A DNA stretch of 64,000 nucleotides from Anammoximicrobium sp964645045 (lineage in GTDB: Bacteria > Planctomycetota > Planctomycetia > Pirellulales > Pirellulaceae). The stretch lies in NCBI GenBank assembly GCA_964645045.1, contig CAZXYZ010000033.1, positions 28,796 to 92,795 of the forward strand, given 5' to 3'. Below the pieces are notes generated by a model. The model was not told the origin of the DNA. It saw only the letters and a list, made by a program, of their open reading frames with translations, and ran no database searches. The translations under genes and the position numbers were made by a program. Shown here piece by piece: positions 60,936-64,000 of this stretch (position 1 is its first letter; every line of letters begins with the position of its first letter).

Positions 60936-63665
60936 ATGAAGCGAACCATGGAAAACCTGATTTCCCGTCTGGGCAGGCGTCGAACGCGAGCGGATGCTCG
61001 CGTGGCGGGGCGTGGTGCGCGCCGGCTGAACTGCGAACGGCTGGAGGATCGGCGTCTGCTGTCAGCCGCTCCCTACGGAGCTTTTCCTGACGATACCGGC
61101 GAATACATGCTCGGCGACGTGCTCGTGACCGTCGTGCTGATGGAGTCCAACAACAACGTCAGTTCTATTAACCAGAATACAGAGAATTGGACACCGGCGC
61201 TGATCGCGGCCACCAAGCAGAAAGTTCAGGCCGGAATCGAATGGTGGGAAAAGACGCTGGACGACCGGTTTCCCACTTCGCCGCACCTGCTCGATTTCCA
61301 TTTTGATTTCACCTATGCGGACAATCCGGTCCTGACCAATTACGAGCCGATCAGTCAGATCTCGGACTACTTTCAGTATTGGATGTACGACCTTCTGAAT
61401 CCGCTCGGCTACAACACGGACGGCAGTTTTTCCGACGACATTCGGGCGTTCAACCATGCCCAGCGTCTGGCTCACGGGACGGATTGGGCGTTCACGGTGT
61501 TCGTGGTGAACGACACGGCGGACGCCGACGACCGGTTTGCTCTCGGCGGCAGTTTTGCCCAGGCGTTTTCGTATGCCGGCGGCCAATTCATCGTGTCGCC
61601 GGCGAGCCGGCCGGCCAGCACTTTCGCCCACGAAACGGGACACATGTTCTGGGCCCGGGACGAGTACGCGGGCGGCGGCTCCTACCTCGACCAACGCGGC
61701 TACTACAACACCCAAAATTGGAACGCCGCCGACAATCCCACGGCCGGTTTCACGCAAGTCATCAGCCTCATGCGTGAGAACCCGCTGGACGCCGCGTATA
61801 ACGCGCACACCAGTTCGCCTTCTTCGCTGGCGATGATCGGCTGGCAAGACTCGGATGGCGATGGCGTGTTCGATGTCTTGGATGTTCCGCATACCTTGGA
61901 GGGCACCGGCTACTTCGACCCGGCTTCGGGCCGGTACCAATTCGTCGGTATATCGTCCGTGCAGACCCTTCCCAATCTGAATTCCTCCGGACTTCAGAAT
62001 GATATCACTCTGAACAAGATCAGCCGGGCCGAGTATCGCGTAGACGGCGGCGGTTGGCAGACGGCGGCCACGTTCGGCACGTCGGTAGCCACGTTGGATC
62101 TGAGTTTCTCCGTGCCGGCGTCCGGCACGCACATCGTGGAAATCCGGACCGTCGACGGTGTCACCGGTGTGACCTCGCCGGTCTTCCGGGCGGATACCTC
62201 CCGGCCCGCATCCGTACTGTATGCGGGCATTAATGGCTTTGTCTGGAACGATCTGGACAGCGACACGGCCCTGGAAAACGACGAAGCCCGGTTGGCCGGC
62301 TGGACCGTCAGACTCGTCGACAGCAGCGGCTCGCCAGTCAACCTCGAACAGGTGCTGGAACCGGACAACTATGGGACGGGAGCCGTGCTCACCACGGTGC
62401 ATCCGCAAGCCGCGCTGTCACTGAACGGCGATCCCGCGGGCACGGTGATCGCGGCCGCCTATGGCAGTCAGAAGGCATTCGGAAGCCGCATCGGCTCGAG
62501 CACCAATCCGACGTGGAAGCCCGGCGGAGTCGAACTGCGGGTCGATTTCACGGCACCCGTCACGTCCGTCCGCCTGGACGCCATCGGCACGGCGACCGCC
62601 GACCGCGCCAGGCTCGAAGCTTACGATCAATGGGGCACCCTGATCGGGCGCTACACCACAAGTCTTTTGGCTGGCGGCCAACTGGAGACCATGCAGGTCC
62701 AACGGCCCACTGCGGACATTGCGTACGTGATTGCCAAAGCGCACAGCGGCAGCGCGGTTCGGCTGGATCGCCTGCGGTTCGGCCCGGAAACGGCCGTCAA
62801 GACGGACGCCCAAGGAGCGTACGCGATTGCCGGTCTGCCCGCCGGGCGGTACGTTGTAGAAGCCGTTTCTGCCTCCGGCCGCGTGGTAGCGGATTCGCGC
62901 CGCGAGGTGATGCTGGCAGAAGGCGAATCTTTGGGCCCGGTGGACTTGGCCGCCCATACCGGAACGATCTCTTGGCAAAACCCGGTCCGGCCCACGGATG
63001 TCAACGGCGACGGTGCGGTGACCGCCCTGGATGCCTTGGTCCTGATCAACTACATCAACGCTCACAGCGGCGACTCGAACCTGCCGGTGGACGATCTGCC
63101 GTCGCCCTATCTCGACGTGGATGGCAACGGCTTGGTGACGGCCGCCGATGTGCTGGTGGTCATCAATCAGTTGAATAACGTGGCAACTTCCCAGGGCGGC
63201 ACCGGCGAATGGTCCAGTGGCGAGTCGCCGGGGACCAGTACTGCGGAAGGCGAGTCTACAGATGCCCGGGACCTGCCGGTTTGGCCGCTTCCGCCCTCTT
63301 CGCAATCCCGCCATGCTGTAAGCACGGTTCGAGAAACCACTGTCCGATTTTCCCGTGGCGTAAGCTTCCAGCTTGCGGCAGACGTAAGCATCGCAAGCTG
63401 GAAGCTTACGCCACGTATTTCTCGAACGGTGCTAACCGCCGAAGCCCGGCCGTTTCATGTCGTGGCGGCCAACGCGGAAGAGGCTCCTCCCGTCGCGCGC
63501 GACGACTCGGATGACCACGTGCTCCATCCGCAGCGGCGATTGGCGGCGCGGGGGTCGGGTCTCCCTGCCGACGACAGCCTGATGACGGTCACGGACCTAG
63601 AGGGCGCGCTGAACGTCCTGGCCGATGACGTGATTGGCGCGCACCGGCAGGCCGGCGCAGGCTGA
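60936..63665 (+). CDS. Exported zinc metallopeptidase with dockerin repeats
   Basis: A 909-residue protein with the planctomycete leader LEDRRLLS near residue 36-43 and no strong ribosome site. The peptidase domain spans about 45-290; its zinc motif is AHETGHMFWARDEY (H232, E233, H236, with D242/E243 after), a HExxH...DE arrangement reminiscent of CLCA-type metalloproteases. After it, a beta domain (about 320-415) precedes an SdrD-B-like domain (GINGFVWNDLDSDTALENDE, then DAQGAYAIAGLPAGRYVVEA) that appears split by a galactose-binding-like insert. A type I dockerin pair follows (about 685-750: DVNGDGAVTALDALVLINYI and DVDGNGLVTAADVLVVINQL). The C-terminal 150 residues are low complexity and contain a palindromic repeat in frame at 63321-63433. 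It probably degrades proteins outside the cell or in the periplasm. Confidence 0.85.
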   Translation: MKRTMENLISRLGRRRTRADARVAGRGARRLNCERLEDRRLLSAAPYGAFPDDTGEYMLGDVLVTVVLMESNNNVSSINQNTENWTPALIAATKQKVQAGIEWWEKTLDDRFPTSPHLLDFHFDFTYADNPVLTNYEPISQISDYFQYWMYDLLNPLGYNTDGSFSDDIRAFNHAQRLAHGTDWAFTVFVVNDTADADDRFALGGSFAQAFSYAGGQFIVSPASRPASTFAHETGHMFWARDEYAGGGSYLDQRGYYNTQNWNAADNPTAGFTQVISLMRENPLDAAYNAHTSSPSSLAMIGWQDSDGDGVFDVLDVPHTLEGTGYFDPASGRYQFVGISSVQTLPNLNSSGLQNDITLNKISRAEYRVDGGGWQTAATFGTSVATLDLSFSVPASGTHIVEIRTVDGVTGVTSPVFRADTSRPASVLYAGINGFVWNDLDSDTALENDEARLAGWTVRLVDSSGSPVNLEQVLEPDNYGTGAVLTTVHPQAALSLNGDPAGTVIAAAYGSQKAFGSRIGSSTNPTWKPGGVELRVDFTAPVTSVRLDAIGTATADRARLEAYDQWGTLIGRYTTSLLAGGQLETMQVQRPTADIAYVIAKAHSGSAVRLDRLRFGPETAVKTDAQGAYAIAGLPAGRYVVEAVSASGRVVADSRREVMLAEGESLGPVDLAAHTGTISWQNPVRPTDVNGDGAVTALDALVLINYINAHSGDSNLPVDDLPSPYLDVDGNGLVTAADVLVVINQLNNVATSQGGTGEWSSGESPGTSTAEGESTDARDLPVWPLPPSSQSRHAVSTVRETTVRFSRGVSFQLAADVSIASWKLTPRISRTVLTAEARPFHVVAANAEEAPPVARDDSDDHVLHPQRRLAARGSGLPADDSLMTVTDLEGALNVLADDVIGAHRQAGAG
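63321..63433. repeat. Palindromic repeat inserted in frame in a coding gene
   Basis: Inner 23-bp arms (63355-63377 gtggcgtaagcttccagctt..., and its reverse complement at 63392-63414) are perfect, with a 14-bp loop. Outer arms agcacggttcgagaaa (63321-63336) and tttctcgaacggtgct (63418-63433) match with one mismatch. The gene reads through the whole element without a stop, encoding FSRGVSFQLAADVSIASWKL across the inner part. A solo arm of this family is at about 36312-36330. Confidence 0.85.
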
Positions 63666-63756
63666 AGGCAACCGCAGGAAACCGTCCGCTGAATTGACGG
63701 TACCCGCTCATTCCAGGCCGCTTCCTGGCATGCTCGCCGCGCGTGTCGGCCCCCTG
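63666..63756. other. Short spacer before IS remnant
   Basis: Ninety bp with no gene or recognised signal between the metallopeptidase stop and the transposase remnant. Confidence 0.3.
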
Positions 63757-63866
63757 CCCCTGTACCGCCCCCGCGATCCGCAGGCCTCCGATCTGTAGCG
63801 GCTGCTGAATTAGCATTTCGAGACCTTCCAGCACGTCTACGGCGAGCGGTTTGCGGCCAACCATCC
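63757..63866 (+). pseudogene. IS91-type transposase N-terminal remnant
   Basis: One frame reads PLYRPRDPQASDL, stop, RLLN, stop, HFETFQHVYGERFAANHP. Ignoring the two TAG codons this is a good match to the opening of planctomycete IS91-family transposases (YRPR.P.AS....L...HF..F..VY.ERF). No zinc-finger or catalytic part follows in the remaining 134 bp. It is a dead fragment. Confidence 0.6.
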
Positions 63867-64000
63867 CGCCACGGCAACCCCATCATCACTGCCCAGCCAG
63901 TACACGCGAGCAGAGCTGCAGGCTTTCCCGCGCGTTTTCCAGGTCGCTGGGGCCGGCACGGGAATCGCCCGCGGTTTCGGTAGGGGGCACGCCATCAGTC

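Overview
The window is GC-rich DNA from a member of the Planctomycetota, most likely of the Pirellulales/Planctomycetales type. The evidence is the LEDRRL leader on two large exported proteins, type I dockerin tails, a TIGR03067-like domain, membrane Ser/Thr kinases carrying WD40 and TPR repeats, ECF sigma factors next to kinases, a Tat-exported Gfo/Idh/MocA oxidoreductase, and intergenic DNA full of short palindromic repeats. No tRNA, rRNA or CRISPR array was seen.

Layout. 1-7.4 kb, minus strand: a type VI secretion export cassette in the order Hcp, VgrG, an FHA protein with a DUF4123-like C-terminus, PAAR, followed by a DUF4384 protein and a WD40 protein cut by the window edge. 7.9-12.3 kb, plus strand: a HEAT-repeat/outer-membrane barrel protein, a GH27 alpha-galactosidase, and a frameshifted beta-helix pseudogene. 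12.4-23.9 kb: two back-to-back ECF sigma/Ser-Thr kinase modules pointing away from each other; the rightward one ends in a secreted multidomain protein translationally coupled to its kinase. 24.3-28.7 kb: a SAM methyltransferase facing a GntR - ABC ATPase - permease - membrane protein operon with a palindromic operator. 28.9-35.9 kb: carbohydrate catabolism (sialidase/beta-propeller protein, Gfo/Idh/MocA oxidoreductase, GH36 alpha-galactosidase). 36.4-41.3 kb, minus strand: csrA, a DUF1638 protein, class II fructose-bisphosphate aldolase, a lipoprotein and moeA. 41.9-63.7 kb, plus strand: a 6,147-residue exported mosaic protein and a 909-residue exported metallopeptidase, both with dockerin repeats. 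A dead IS91-type transposase fragment lies at the right edge.

The most notable content is: (i) the giant protein, in which whole domains appear nested inside other domains (a perfect 8 x 138-bp ELWK array inside a PPC sandwich, a VWA domain and a choice-of-anchor-L domain inside beta-helices) and whose matrixin-like domain has lost its zinc histidines; (ii) a palindromic repeat sitting in frame inside the second exported protein; (iii) the FHA-DUF4123-like fusion in the T6SS cassette, which suggests phospho-threonine control of tip loading; and (iv) at least seven intergenic palindrome families, some of which supply stop codons or C-terminal tails to neighbouring genes.
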